Source: Duganella sp. SG902 (GTDB lineage: Bacteria > Pseudomonadota > Gammaproteobacteria > Burkholderiales > Burkholderiaceae_D). Taken from it: a stretch of DNA of 64,000 nucleotides. The stretch is from the NCBI RefSeq assembly GCF_013376005.1, contig NZ_JABMJK010000022.1, positions 1 to 64,000 of the forward strand, written 5' to 3'. The notes under the pieces are model-generated. The model made no database searches. It had not been told where the DNA came from and worked only from the letters and a program-made list of their open reading frames with translations. Below are positions 1 to 17,700 of this stretch, in pieces; within the stretch, counting starts at the first letter, position 1, and every line of letters starts with the position of its first letter. The position numbers and the translations under genes are program-made.

Positions 1-1
1 A

Positions 2-46
2 CGCCAGATGGAGGAATTCGCACAACTGCAACCTTCACTCTTTTGA
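2..46 (+). CDS. possible C-terminal end of a gene entering from the left (partial)
   Basis: One frame reads 14 residues, ending in QLQPSLF and a TGA stop at 44-46, before a short gap and a hairpin repeat. Its position fits the tail of a rightward gene converging on the CheR-like gene. Too little is visible to assign a family, and it could be non-coding. Confidence 0.3.
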   Translation, partial: RQMEEFAQLQPSLF

Positions 47-78
47 AACCATGTCAACAAAATTATTCCGGACAGCAG

Positions 79-149
79 TGCGCGCAGGCGGGAATCCATA
101 GGCCGCATGAAGGCCAACGCGGCATGGATTCCCGCCTGCGCGGGAATGA
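79..149. repeat. inverted pair of dRS3-like palindromic repeat units
   Basis: The 18 bp at 81-98 are exactly complementary to 125-142, giving a long hairpin. The right unit (about 124-149) carries the complete ATTCCC-N8-GGGAAT core with flanking GGATT and ATGAC. The left unit lacks its outer ATTCCC arm. It lies just past the stop of the leftward CheR-like gene and could serve as a bidirectional 3' hairpin. The same unit recurs at 21682-21759, and a variant at 20323-20351. Confidence 0.8.
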
Positions 150-154
150 CGGGA

Positions 155-1134
155 TCAGGCGATGCGCTTGTACCAGGACTGGTGGGCCAGCAGCGGCTTG
201 TAGTGGCGCGCCAGCGGGTCGTGCTCGTCCAGCGGCCGGTCCAGCGCCAGCGTGCCGAAGGGCGCGAGGCTGTCGTCGAACAGCTGCAGCACGCGCTTGC
301 GCAGCGCCGGGCCGAAGTCGGGCAGGGCGCGATGGCCCAGGATCATCTGGAATTCGTTGAACGAGGCATCGGTCACCAGGTTGTACTGCGCCCACGTGAT
401 GCGGCTGCTCAGGTGCGGCTTGAGCACCGCGCGCAGGCCGTCCGCGCTGACGTCGAAGTAATCGATCAACTTGCCGATGCCGCCGCTGCGCACGTAGTTG
501 GACTGCAGTTCGCCCAGCCGCTCCATCGGCAGGGTGGCTTGCAGTGCCTCGGTCAGCATGGCGTCGCTGGCGACGGTGGCGTAGATCTCGGTGCGGGCGG
601 TCAGTTGTTCCTGTTCCAGCAGGATGGCCAGCGTCCAGGCCTGCTGCGCCCCGGCGCAGTCGGCCAGCCAGACGCGCGGCAGGGCGGCGCCGTGCAGGCC
701 CACGCCCAGCGACAGGCGCAGCATGGACACTTCCAGCGCGTTGTCGAACATCAGCGCCGGCGTGACGTACAGGGTGCGCAGCAGCGCGTCGTAGGCCTGG
801 TCGTCGTGCAGGATGCGCGACTGCAGGGCCGAGATGGTGGCCAGCCCCAGCTCCGCGCGCAGCGCCTGCACCTTGCGCGCCACCACGGCGCGCTCGTAGC
901 CGCGGAAGTCGTAGCCATGGCATTGGAACAGGGCTTCCAGCAGCAGCTCCAGCTCCAGCTCCTCGACCGAGGACGGCGAGTGCCGCCGCCCGCCGGCGCC
1001 GGCGGAGACGATCAGCGGCGCGGCGCTGGCCGGCGCCGGTCCCGCCGCTTCCGGTTCCGGCGCGGCCGCCTGCGCGGCGCCGGGTAGGGAGGCGCCGCTC
1101 AGTGCCGCCTTGATGGAGGTGAGGATGGACGACA

Positions 1135-1135
<1 letters not shown>
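155..1135 (-). CDS. CheR-like protein with degraded methyltransferase motifs
   Basis: This 326-residue protein has the layout of CheR chemoreceptor methyltransferases. It has an alanine/proline-rich lead (1-55), a helical N-domain (about 57-140, including YDFRGYERAVVARK) and a Rossmann-like C-domain (about 150-310). The family signatures are eroded. The usual NVTsFFRd block reads YVTPALMFDN. The SAM-binding GCStGEEpYS block reads CAGAQQAWT (about 160-168). The CRNvLIYF block reads GHRALPDF (about 267-274). The start is the ATG at 1135, which overlaps the TGA of the upstream hybrid kinase (TGATG), so the two are translationally coupled. The upstream in-frame start at 1222 would lie inside the kinase and is rejected. 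Fold membership is fairly sure. Lack of catalysis is inferred from the motif losses, and a scaffold or receptor-binding role for the kinase is possible. Confidence 0.75.
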
Positions 1136-6030
<4,895 letters not shown>

Positions 6031-6033
6031 GGC

Positions 6034-7908
6034 TTATTCCTCATTGCTTAGGAGGGTAGGTGTGTTGACATTGAAATCGCCGCTGGTCTGCTCCAGCAGG
6101 CCGGCCGCCGGCAGCGGCGCGTAGAACAGCGGTCCCTGGCAGGTATGGCAGCCCAGTTCCTGCAGTGTTTCCAGTTGCTGGCGCGTTTCCACGCCCAGCG
6201 CGATCACGCGCATCGACAACGCCCGCGCCAGGTGGATCACGGCCGCCACGATGTCGGTGCCGCCTTCGTCGTTGCCGATGCCGTGCACGAAGCCGCGGTC
6301 TATTTTAAGGGCATTGAGCTGCCAGCGCTTGCAGGCCGCCAGCGAGGAGCGCGCGCTGCCGAAATCGTCCAGCGCCAGGCGCACGCCGGTGCTTTGCATC
6401 TGTGTCAGCAGCTGCGCCAGCGGTTCGCTGGCGCCCAGCAGCAGCTTTTCGCTCAATTCGATGCCGATGCTGCCCGGCGCCAGCCCATGCTTGCGCATGG
6501 CCGGCAGCAGCACCTGCAGCAATTCCGCATGCAGCTGCGGCGTGGCCAGGTTGAGCCAGATGCACAGCGGCGGCACGCGCAAGGCGCCGCCAGTCAGGCC
6601 TTGCCACAGCGCGGCCTGCGAGCAGCATTGCGCGATCACCCAGGCATCGACGCGGTCGAGCAGGGCGCGTTCCTGCACCAGCGGCAGGAAATGCGCCGCC
6701 TCCAGCACGCCGTGCACCGGGTGGCGCCAGTACAGCAGCGCCTCGGCGGCGATCACCTGGCCGGTAGACAGGTCGACTTGCGGCTCGTAGCGCAGCTCCA
6801 GCTGGCCGGTCGCCAGCGCCTTGCGCAGCTCCAGCGTCCAGCGTTCCCGTTCGCGCTCGCGCACATTGAGCTCCTCGTGGAAGAACTGGATCGGCGTGGC
6901 GGAGTTCTGCTTGGCGTGGTACATCGCGGTATCGGCGTTTTTCATCAGCGCCTGGGCGTTGGCGCCGTCCTCCGGATACAGGGCGATGCCGATGCTGGCG
7001 GCGGTCTTCAACCGGTGCGCGCCGATCTCGAACGGCAGCGCGCACGCCATCTCGATCTTGCGCGCCACGCGCGCGGCGTTGGCCGAGGCGGATTTGCCTT
7101 CGATGAGCACCACGAACTCGTCGCCGCCCAGGCGCGCCACGATGTCGGCCACCCGCACCGCCGCCGTCAGCCGCGCCGCCACCTGGCGCAGCAGCTCGTC
7201 GCCGGCCTCGTGGCCGTAGGTGTCGTTGATCGGCTTGAACTTGTCGAGATCGAGGAAGAGCAGCGCGAAGCCGACGCCGCCGCGGTCGGAGGTGGCCACC
7301 GCGTGCTCCAGCTGCTGGATCAGGGCGCGGCGGTTGAGCAGGTTGGTCAGGGCGTCGCGCGTGGACAGGTCGTGCGCCCGTTGCTCGGCCTGCTTGCGTT
7401 CCTTGACCTCCAGCTCCAGCTCGGCGTTGATGCGTTCCAGGTCCTGAAGGCGTTGCACGCGCAAGTCCTGGTTGAGGCGTGCCAGTTCCTCGGTCTTGAC
7501 GCGCAACTGCATGTTTTTCTTGGCCATTTCCACGAACACGCCGACCTTGGCCTGCAGGATCTGCGGGATCACCGGGGTGAACAGGTAATCGGCCGCGCCG
7601 TGCTGGTAGGCCTTCAGGCGGTTCAGCTCATCGGCGTAGTGGGCGGTGATGAAGATGATGGGCGTGCCGGCCGAGCGCGGGTGCGAGTGGATCGCCTCGG
7701 CGGTCTCGAAGCCGTCCATGCCGGGCATGCTGACGTCGAGCAGGATCACGGCGAACTCGTGCAGCAGCACTTGGCGCAGCGCCTCCTTGCCGGAGCCGGC
7801 GGTGATGACTTCGTATAAATGTTGGTCGGCGGCGTCAAGCAGCAGGGTTTCCAGCGCGTATAGGCTGGGCTGGTCGTCGTTGACGAGGAGAACTTTTGGG
7901 ATCTGCAC
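6034..7908 (-). CDS. REC-GGDEF-EAL response regulator for cyclic di-GMP turnover
   Basis: This 624-residue protein has an N-terminal receiver (about 4-125, acceptor Asp58 in LLDVSMPGMDG), a coiled coil (about 130-180), a diguanylate cyclase domain with intact GGDEF at 261-265 and an upstream RxxD inhibitory site (RVAD, 252-255), and an EAL domain from about residue 390. The EAL signature (EALLYW), the DDFG loop and the K-I-D motif are present, but the usual AEGVE motif reads IALGVE, with Leu571 in place of the conserved glutamate. The receiver also has TP where the conserved KP dipeptide is usual. Synthase activity looks likely and phosphodiesterase activity is doubtful. It is the first gene of the operon with the HAMP-repeat kinase, whose receivers or kinase core may phosphorylate it (inference from position). 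Confidence 0.93.
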   Translation of the reverse strand: MQIPKVLLVNDDQPSLYALETLLLDAADQHLYEVITAGSGKEALRQVLLHEFAVILLDVSMPGMDGFETAEAIHSHPRSAGTPIIFITAHYADELNRLKAYQHGAADYLFTPVIPQILQAKVGVFVEMAKKNMQLRVKTEELARLNQDLRVQRLQDLERINAELELEVKERKQAEQRAHDLSTRDALTNLLNRRALIQQLEHAVATSDRGGVGFALLFLDLDKFKPINDTYGHEAGDELLRQVAARLTAAVRVADIVARLGGDEFVVLIEGKSASANAARVARKIEMACALPFEIGAHRLKTAASIGIALYPEDGANAQALMKNADTAMYHAKQNSATPIQFFHEELNVRERERERWTLELRKALATGQLELRYEPQVDLSTGQVIAAEALLYWRHPVHGVLEAAHFLPLVQERALLDRVDAWVIAQCCSQAALWQGLTGGALRVPPLCIWLNLATPQLHAELLQVLLPAMRKHGLAPGSIGIELSEKLLLGASEPLAQLLTQMQSTGVRLALDDFGSARSSLAACKRWQLNALKIDRGFVHGIGNDEGGTDIVAAVIHLARALSMRVIALGVETRQQLETLQELGCHTCQGPLFYAPLPAAGLLEQTSGDFNVNTPTLLSNEE

Positions 7909-8072
7909 GGCGGCTGGTCGACAGTTACTGTTTTTGGACGGAAAAAGATTACTCTATTTTATCGTTTTAATAACTCGGCTTCCAGCTTTTCCAAGCCTTG
8001 AAAGCTTATCGCAACTAAATTTTCCTGTGCGCACGATTGAGTGCCGGATTGCAGATTAATTCTCACCAATTC

Positions 8073-8100
8073 TTGCACTGGTTCCCGCGCGGCATTAATA
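8073..8100 (+). promoter_or_regulatory. candidate sigma-70 promoter for the CHASE hybrid kinase
   Basis: TTGCAC (8073-8078) and TTAATA (8095-8100) are 16 bp apart and lie 44 bp before the ATG at 8145. They sit in the 236-bp AT-richer gap between two divergent signalling genes. No other clear element is visible in the gap, and the leftward promoter was not located. Confidence 0.35.
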
Positions 8101-8144
8101 GTATGCTGCTGTAATGCAAAAAAATCCTTGCCGGGTGATACCGC

Positions 8145-11261
<3,117 letters not shown>

Positions 11262-11297
11262 AGCGATAATACGGGTTCGATCATCACAAAGAGCCCC

Positions 11298-14200
11298 ATG
11301 CACCCTGGCATCACCCCCGGCCTGCTGATTTTGCACGGCAATCAGATGGAACAGCTGCGCGCCGCCGTCTTCCAATGGCTGCGCAGCCACCCGCTGGGGG
11401 CGCTGGAGTCGGAAATCTTCCTGGTGCAGTCCAACGGCGTGGCCGAGTGGTTGAAGATCGCGCTGGCCGAGGAAAACGGCATCTGCGCCGCCGCCCGCGT
11501 GGCGCTGCCGGCGCGTTTCCTGTGGGACGCCTACCGCGGCATGCTGGGGCGCGAGCGCGTGCCGCCCATCTCAGCGTTCGACAAGGGGCCGCTGACCTGG
11601 CGCCTGATGCGCCTGCTGCCGACCTTGCTGGCCGATCCCGTGTTCGCGCCGCTGCGCCACTTCCTGGCCGACGGCGAGGCGGAACGCCGACTGCAACTGG
11701 CCGAACGCCTGGCCGACTTGTTCGACCAGTACCAGGTCTACCGCGCCGACTGGCTGGACGACTGGGGCGCCGGCCGCGACCAGCTGCGCAACGCGCGCGG
11801 CGAGGCCATGCCGCTGGCGGAAGACCAGCGCTGGCAGGCGCAGTTGTGGCGCGCCGTGATCGACGATGTCGAGCCGCACGAGCGTGGCCTCGGCCGCGCC
11901 ACCGTCCACACCGAATTCGTGCGCGCCAGCGCCGCCGGCGAGGCGCCGCTGGGCCGCCTGCCGCGCCGGGTGGTGATCTTCGGCGTCTCGGCGCTGCCGT
12001 TCCAGACGCTGCAGGCACTGGCCTCGCTGGCGCGCCACACGCAGGTGCTGCTGGCCGTGCCCAATCCCTGCCAGTACTACTGGGGCGACATCATCGACGG
12101 ACGCGACCTGCTGCGCAGCGCGCACCGCCGCCAGCAACTGCGCAACGGCCAGGATCTGGGCCAGATCCCGCTGGAGGAACTGCACGCGCACAGCCACCCG
12201 CTGCTGGCCAGCTGGGGGCGGCAGGGCCGCGACTTTGTGCGCATGCTGGATGAATTCGACGAAGCCGCGCAAGCGGCTGCCGCCGCCAGCGAGGACGACG
12301 CCGCGCCGCTGCGCGTGGACCTGTTCAGCGAAGGCGAGGGCGATACGCTGTTGACGCAGGTGCAGGCCGCCGTGCGCGAGCTGCTGCCGCTGTCCGAGCA
12401 CCCGCACCTGCCGCCGCCCGATGACGACCGCTCGATCGAATTCCACGTCACCCACAGCGTGCAGCGCGAGGTGGAGGTGCTGCACGACCAATTGCTGCAA
12501 ATGTTCGCGGACGCCGAACATGGCGATCGTCCGCTGCGCCCGCGCGACGTGGTGGTGATGGTGCCGGACATCGACACCTTCTCGGCCGCCATCCACGCCG
12601 TGTTTGCGCAGTACCGCCGCAGCGACCCGCGTTACATCCCGTTTGAAATCGGCGACGTCAACGACCGCAGCGTCAATCCGCTGCTGGTGGCGCTGGAATG
12701 GCTGCTGCGCCTGCCGCAGCAGCGCTGCCGCCAGAGCGAGGTGCGCGACCTGCTGGACGTGCCGGCGCTGGCCGCGCGTTTCGGCTTGCACGAGGACGAC
12801 CTGCCGACGCTGGGCCGCTGGATCGAAGGCGCCGGCGTGCGCTGGGGCCTCGACCAGCAGCACCGCAGCGGCCTGGGACTTGGCCCGGCCGGCGAGCAGA
12901 ACGCCTGGATCTTCGGCGTGCGCCGCATGCTGCTCGGTTACGCCAGCGGGTCGGCTTCCAGTTTCGCCGGCATAGAGCCTTACGCCGAAGTCGGCGGGCT
13001 GGATGCCGCGCTGGCCGGCTCGCTGGCGCAACTGGTGGAGGCGCTGCTGCACTGGCGCGCCGTGCTGGCCGAATCGCGTTCGCCCGCCGAATGGGGCCTG
13101 CAGGCGCGCGCGCTGCTGGCGGCCTTCTTCAAATCCAATGAAGAGGGCGACCGCCTCACCCTGGCGCTGCTGGACGACGCCCTGAACAAATGGCTGGACA
13201 CCTGCGAAGGCGCCGGCTACGAGGAAGCGGTGCCGTTGGCGGTGCTGCGCGAAGCCTGGCTGGGATTGATGGATGAGCCGACGCTGAACCACCAATTCGT
13301 CTCCGGCGGCGTCACCTTCTGCACCCTGATGCCGATGCGTGCCGTGCCGTTCCGCGTGGTCTGCCTGCTGGGCATGAACGACGGCGACTTCCCGCGCCGT
13401 GCGCCGAAAGCCGACTTCGACCTGCTGGCGCAGCCGGGCATGGCCCGCCCCGGCGACCGCTCGCGCCGCGACGACGACCGCTACCTGATGCTGGAGGCCG
13501 TGCTGGCCGCGCGCGACAAGCTGTATATCAGCTGGGTGGGGCGCAATGTGCGCGACAACAGCGAGCAGCCGCCATCGGTGCTGGTGTCGCAGCTGCGCGA
13601 TTATCTGGTCAATGGCTGGCAGCTGGACCTGCACGCGCGCACCACCGAGCATGCGTTGCAGCCGTTCAGCCGCCGCTATTTCGAGGCTGGCGGCCTGCTG
13701 ACCTACGCGCGCGAATGGCGCGAGGCGCACGGCGAAGAAGCGGCGGCCGGCGAATCGGTTGAACTGCCGCCGTTCGACATTGATGACAAATTCCGTCTCA
13801 AGCTCGGCCAACTGCACAACTTCCTGCGCCAGCCGGTGCGCTTCTTCTTCCGCCAGCGCCTGGGCGTGATGTTTGGCGAGGCGGCGCTGGTGGGCGAGGA
13901 CGAGGAGCCATTCTCGCTCAACGCGCTGGAACGCTACCTGCTGGAAGACACGCTGCTGGACGACGCCGACGCGCCGGAGGAAATCGATCAGGTCTATGAC
14001 AGGTTGAGCCAGCGCGCCGAGCGGCTGGCGCGCGAGGGCGTGCTGCCGATCGGTCTGATCGGCCAGCAGTACCAGCACCAGCTGGTGCAGGCGCTGGTGC
14101 CGGTACGCTGCGCGTGGCTGACCTTGCGCCAGCACTACGAGCTGGCGGCGCCCAAGGTGGCGCTGAATTTGGTGCTGGCCGGCGTTCCGCTGGACGACTG

Positions 14201-14717
14201 GATCGACCAGCTGCGCAGCAACGGCAGCGAGACCGTGTGGCTGGCGCAGATGTCCTCGCGCGTGGCCGACAAGCAGGGCAAGCCGCGCGGCGACAAGCTG
14301 ATCGCGATGTGGCTGCGCCAGCTGGCCGTATCGGCCACCGGCATGCAGGTCACCGGCTACCTGGTCGCGCGTGACGCCATCGTCACCATGAAGCCGCTGC
14401 CGCCGGCGATGGCGGAAGAAGTCTTGCGCGAACTGGTCTGCCTGTGGCGCGACGGCATGAACCGCCCGCTGCCGACGGCCTGCAAGACCGCGCTGGCGCT
14501 GGTGCGGGACGGCGACCCGCGCGCGGTCTACGACGGCGGCTTCGATGTCAATGGCGAGAACGAGGACCTGTGCCTGGCGCGCCTGTGGCCGGACTTCGCG
14601 GCGCTTAGCGCCGAGCCGGATTTCGACGATGTATCGCGCGCCCTGTATGGCCCGCTGGCGGAATGGATGGAACACTACCTGACGATAGAACAGATCGAAG
14701 GCGAGGGCGCGCAATGA
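11298..14717 (+). CDS. recC: exodeoxyribonuclease V gamma subunit RecC
   Basis: The 1139-residue length and the N-terminus (LILHGNQMEQL followed by FLVQSNGVAEWLKI) fit RecC, the Chi-recognising subunit of the RecBCD helicase-nuclease that resects double-strand breaks and degrades foreign linear DNA. The family has a defunct helicase fold; no complete Walker A site is visible, as expected. AAAGAG upstream supports the ATG at 11298. Its TGA overlaps the recB ATG. The order recC-recB-recD has no intervening ptrA, unlike E. coli. Confidence in the family is high from length, sequence and neighbours. Confidence 0.95.
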   Translation: MHPGITPGLLILHGNQMEQLRAAVFQWLRSHPLGALESEIFLVQSNGVAEWLKIALAEENGICAAARVALPARFLWDAYRGMLGRERVPPISAFDKGPLTWRLMRLLPTLLADPVFAPLRHFLADGEAERRLQLAERLADLFDQYQVYRADWLDDWGAGRDQLRNARGEAMPLAEDQRWQAQLWRAVIDDVEPHERGLGRATVHTEFVRASAAGEAPLGRLPRRVVIFGVSALPFQTLQALASLARHTQVLLAVPNPCQYYWGDIIDGRDLLRSAHRRQQLRNGQDLGQIPLEELHAHSHPLLASWGRQGRDFVRMLDEFDEAAQAAAAASEDDAAPLRVDLFSEGEGDTLLTQVQAAVRELLPLSEHPHLPPPDDDRSIEFHVTHSVQREVEVLHDQLLQMFADAEHGDRPLRPRDVVVMVPDIDTFSAAIHAVFAQYRRSDPRYIPFEIGDVNDRSVNPLLVALEWLLRLPQQRCRQSEVRDLLDVPALAARFGLHEDDLPTLGRWIEGAGVRWGLDQQHRSGLGLGPAGEQNAWIFGVRRMLLGYASGSASSFAGIEPYAEVGGLDAALAGSLAQLVEALLHWRAVLAESRSPAEWGLQARALLAAFFKSNEEGDRLTLALLDDALNKWLDTCEGAGYEEAVPLAVLREAWLGLMDEPTLNHQFVSGGVTFCTLMPMRAVPFRVVCLLGMNDGDFPRRAPKADFDLLAQPGMARPGDRSRRDDDRYLMLEAVLAARDKLYISWVGRNVRDNSEQPPSVLVSQLRDYLVNGWQLDLHARTTEHALQPFSRRYFEAGGLLTYAREWREAHGEEAAAGESVELPPFDIDDKFRLKLGQLHNFLRQPVRFFFRQRLGVMFGEAALVGEDEEPFSLNALERYLLEDTLLDDADAPEEIDQVYDRLSQRAERLAREGVLPIGLIGQQYQHQLVQALVPVRCAWLTLRQHYELAAPKVALNLVLAGVPLDDWIDQLRSNGSETVWLAQMSSRVADKQGKPRGDKLIAMWLRQLAVSATGMQVTGYLVARDAIVTMKPLPPAMAEEVLRELVCLWRDGMNRPLPTACKTALALVRDGDPRAVYDGGFDVNGENEDLCLARLWPDFAALSAEPDFDDVSRALYGPLAEWMEHYLTIEQIEGEGAQ

Positions 14718-17700
14718 ACAACGCCAATCAACTCGCCCCGCTGACCTTTCCGCTGCACGGCTCGCGCCTGATCGAGGCCAGCGCCGGCACCGGCAAGACC
14801 TGGACCATCGCCGCGCTGTACGTGCGGCTGGTACTGGGCCATGGCGGCGAGCACGCCTACAAACGCCCGCTGCTGCCGGCCGACATTCTGGTGATGACCT
14901 TCACCCGCGCCGCCACGCGCGAGCTGTCCAACCGCGTGCGCGAACGGCTGGTGGAAGCCGCCGCCTACTTCCGCACGCACGAGCAACGCGAGCAGCGCGA
15001 CGACTATCTGGACGCGCTGCTGGAATCCTATCCCGACCACAGCGCCCAGCAGCAGGCCGCGCACCGCCTGCAACTGGCAGCGGAAACGATGGACGAAGCG
15101 GCCATCTTCACCATCGACGCCTGGTGCCAGCGCATGCTGCGCGAGCACGCATTCGACAGCGGCAGCCTGTTCGACGAAGAACTGGTAAGCGATGAGCAGG
15201 CCCTGTTCGAAGACGCTGCCCATGATTACTGGCGCCAGCAGGTCTACCCGCTAAACGCGGACTCGCTGGAAGCGCTGCTGTCCTGCTGGACCGACGTTGG
15301 CGCCCTGAAGTCCTCGATCCGCGAACTGGTCAAGCGGGCCGACATCATTGGCGATGCGGCCGGGCGTGGCGAGTCGTTGGGCCAGCTGATCGCCACCGTG
15401 CAGCGCGCGCAGCAAGCGCAGCTCGCGCAGCTCAAGGCCGGCTGGCACGAGCGCGCCACACGCATGGAACAGTGGATCGCCCAGCACCGCGCGGTCGATC
15501 CCAAATGCTTCAACGGTAACAAGATGCGGCCCGATTCGCTGACGGCCTGGTTCAACGGCTTGCGCGAATGGGCGCTGAATCCGGCCAGCGTGATGCCCGA
15601 TATTTCGGACACGGCCTGGAACCGGCTGACCACCGAGGGCGTGGAGGACGCCTTCGCCAAGAACTTCAGCACGGTGGTGCCGGAAGACTTTGAAGCCACG
15701 CTGCCGCTGAAGTTCGCGCTGGCCGAAATCGAGCCGCTGTCGCATGCGCTGTACCGCCACGCGGCGGCGGCCGTGGCCGACCGCATGGCGGAGCTGAAAA
15801 AGCGCAGTCGCCAGTTCGGCTTTGCCGACATGCTGGACCGCCTCAACGCCGCGCTGCAGGGCGAGAATGGCGCCGCGCTGCGCAAGCGCATCACCGACCA
15901 GTACCCGGTGGCGCTGGTGGATGAATTCCAGGACACGGCGCCGAACCAGTACCAGATCTTCAACCAGTTGTATCGTGTGGCGGACAACGACCCCGATACC
16001 GGCTTGTTCCTGATCGGCGACCCCAAGCAGTCGATCTACGGCTTTCGCGGCGCCGACATCCACAGCTACCTGTCGGCGCGCCGCGCCACCGCCGGCCGCC
16101 ACTACCAGCTGGGTACGAACTACCGTTCGACCAAACCGGTGGTGGAGGCGGTCAACCACCTGTTCATGTACGCGGAAAGCGGCTTCCCGCGCGGCGCCTT
16201 CCGCTTCCGCGACGTCGTCACGCAGGAAAACCAGCTGCCGTTCGAGGCGGTCGGCGCCAAGGGCCGCAAGGAACGCATGGTCGATGCGGCCGGCGATGCG
16301 CCGGCGCTGATGATCGCCTGCAGCGCGGCGCAGGACCTCAAGGCCGACAGCTACCGCGAATTCTTCGCCCACTACTGCGCCGAAGACATCGTGGCGCGTC
16401 TGAACGACGAACGCACCGGCTTTGAGGGCGGCGACCATGGCTTCGTGCGTCTGCAGCCGGCTGACATCGCGGTGCTGGTGCGCGACCGCAAGGAAGCCGC
16501 GGCCATCCGGCGTGCGCTGCAACGGCGTGGCGTGCCTAGCGTCTACCTGTCCGACAAGGACTCCGTCACCGAGAGCGAGGAGGCGGCCGACGTGCTGCGC
16601 TGGCTGTCGGCGGTCGCCAATCCACTCGATGGCGCACTGGCGCGCGCCGCGTTTGCCACCCGCACCGCCGACCTGCCGTTGGCCGAACTGGCGCGCCTGT
16701 CGTCGGACGAATTGGCGTGGGAAGAACGTGTTGAACAACTGAAGGCGCTGCACATCGTCTGGCAGCGCCAGGGCGTGCTGGCCATGCTGCGCCGCTTCAT
16801 CCACGAGCTGCAACTGCCGGCGGCCTTGCTGCAGCAGGTCGGCGGCGAGCGCCGTTTGACCAATCTGCTGCATCTGGCCGAGTTGCTGCAATCGGCCAGC
16901 CGCCAGCTCGATGGTGAGCAGGCGCTGATCCGCTGGCTGGCGGAGCAGATCGAAGGCGGCGAGGGTGCCGGCGACGAGCGTGTGCTGCGGCTGGAAAGCG
17001 ATGCGGAGCTGGTGAAAGTGGTCACGGTCCACAAGTCCAAGGGCCTGGAGTATCCACTGGTGTATCTGCCGTTCGCCGTCACCGCGCGCAAGGTGGAGCG
17101 GCGCAACCGCAGCTTCTTCGAATTCAGCGACGATGACGGCGTGCGTCGCATCGACATGGCGCTGACCGACACCGCGATGGAACTGGTGGAGCGCGCGCGC
17201 CTGCAGGAAGACCTGCGTCTGATGTACGTGGCGCTGACGCGCGCGCGCCACTTCCTGTGGCTGGGCGTGACCGCGCTGTCGGCCCGCAAGGCCGGCGACA
17301 ACACGCTGCACGAATCGGCGCTGGGCTACCTGCTCACCGGTGGCGTGCCGCTGCCGTCGGACCTGATGATGGAGCGCTGGCAGCACGCCTGCCAGGGCTG
17401 TGCCGCCATCGGCATTACCACGCTGCCGATGCAAACGCAGGCGCCCACGCGCCTGAACCGCGTCGAACAACGTCCGCCGTTGCTGGATCCCCAGCATTAC
17501 GGCGGCCATTTCGAGCGCGATTGGTCGGTCGGCAGTTTCAGCTCGCTGGCGCGCCGTACCGGTCCGACCGGCACCATCAGCGCCGCCGGCCCGGTGCCGC
17601 GCGACGCCCAGCAGGAAAAGCTGCTGGAAGGCCCCGACCTGCCGGCCATGGTGCTGCCCACCCGCGTGGAAGACGCGCCGTGGCACCGCTTCCCGCGCGG

